A stretch of 22,629 nt of DNA from Candidatus Poseidoniaceae archaeon (GTDB lineage Archaea > Thermoplasmatota > Poseidoniia > Poseidoniales > Poseidoniaceae), in assembly GCA_030741455.1 (NCBI GenBank), contig JASLVI010000008.1, positions 1 through 22,629 on the forward strand, given 5' to 3'. Positions 22,587-22,629 of the stretch are shown piece after piece; position 1 is the stretch's first letter; the number at the start of each line of letters is the position of its first letter. The position numbers and the translations under genes are program-made. Below the pieces are notes generated by a model that was not told the DNA's origin, made no database searches, and saw only the letters and a program-made list of their open reading frames with translations.

Positions 22587-22629
22587 ATGGACGCAGAAGA
22601 AAATGCGGATTATTATGACCGAAAGACTT
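22587..22629 (+). CDS. 5' end of a gene running off the right edge
   Basis: ATG at 22587 opens a frame with no stop to the window end: MDAEENADYYDRKT, 14 residues. A TATA-like element ~30 nt upstream supports a real leaderless start. It is too short to identify; the acidic, hydrophilic start argues against a signal peptide. Confidence 0.4.
   Translation, partial: MDAEENADYYDRKT

Noticed and set aside
1..22629. CRISPR array, insertion sequence or prophage
   Set aside because: No regularly spaced identical repeats, transposase, integrase or phage structural gene was seen; the only repeats are the two diverged palindromic elements and a Pro/Ala coding repeat.

Overview
This window looks like an archaeal chromosome fragment, most likely from a marine planktonic Thermoplasmatota (Ca. 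Poseidoniia, i.e. Marine Group II or a close relative). Three genes are specifically archaeal: an archaeosine synthase (ArcS/TgtA2 type), a long archaeal-type ribosomal protein uS15, and a UPF0201-family RNA-binding protein. The rest fits that lineage: very large secreted, membrane-anchored beta-rich proteins with calcium-loop repeats, membrane proteins with cytosolic zinc-ribbon tails, a bacterial-type DnaJ, short intergenic gaps, and several starts about 25-30 nt after a TATA-like box, as expected for leaderless transcripts. The lineage is inferred from gene content; I could not test it by phylogeny.

Layout. (1) 1-8245, + strand, cell-surface block: the 3' part of a calcium-loop repeat protein, a 1803-aa signal-peptide/C-terminal-TM surface protein, a small helical protein of unknown function, and a lipoprotein metallopeptidase. 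(2) 8242-10125: a small membrane protein (-), a pyroglutamyl-peptidase/Nudix fusion (+) and UPF0201 (-), with convergent neighbours overlapping by a few bases. (3) 10175-13370, +: a GT2 glycosyltransferase with a membrane tail, a membrane/zinc-ribbon protein, and DnaJ (TTG start). (4) 13371-15587, -: a 738-aa secreted, single-TM protein. (5) 15672-19282, +: ArcS, uS15, an unrecognised protein in the slot that often holds a RecJ/GAN-like DHH nuclease in euryarchaea, and a short helical protein; this is the translation/tRNA-modification block. (6) 19351-21849, +: a secreted membrane protein with a zinc-ribbon tail, and a two-CBS-domain protein. (7) 21850-22629: a different type of region with several strong stem-loops, a small orphan membrane protein, and the start of another gene.

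The most unusual signal is in region 7. Two diverged copies of a 29-nt sequence (21932-21960 and 22515-22543, 23 of 29 identical) each form the 3' half of a long imperfect hairpin whose 5' half differs in a matching, base-pair-preserving way. They lie on either side of the 120-aa orphan gene. This recalls an integron-type recombination site / cassette / recombination site layout, or a family of structured 5'-UTR or small-RNA elements. The canonical integron core boxes are not visible, so the function is open. The second notable item is the pyrrolidone carboxyl peptidase-Nudix fusion, in which both active sites appear intact.
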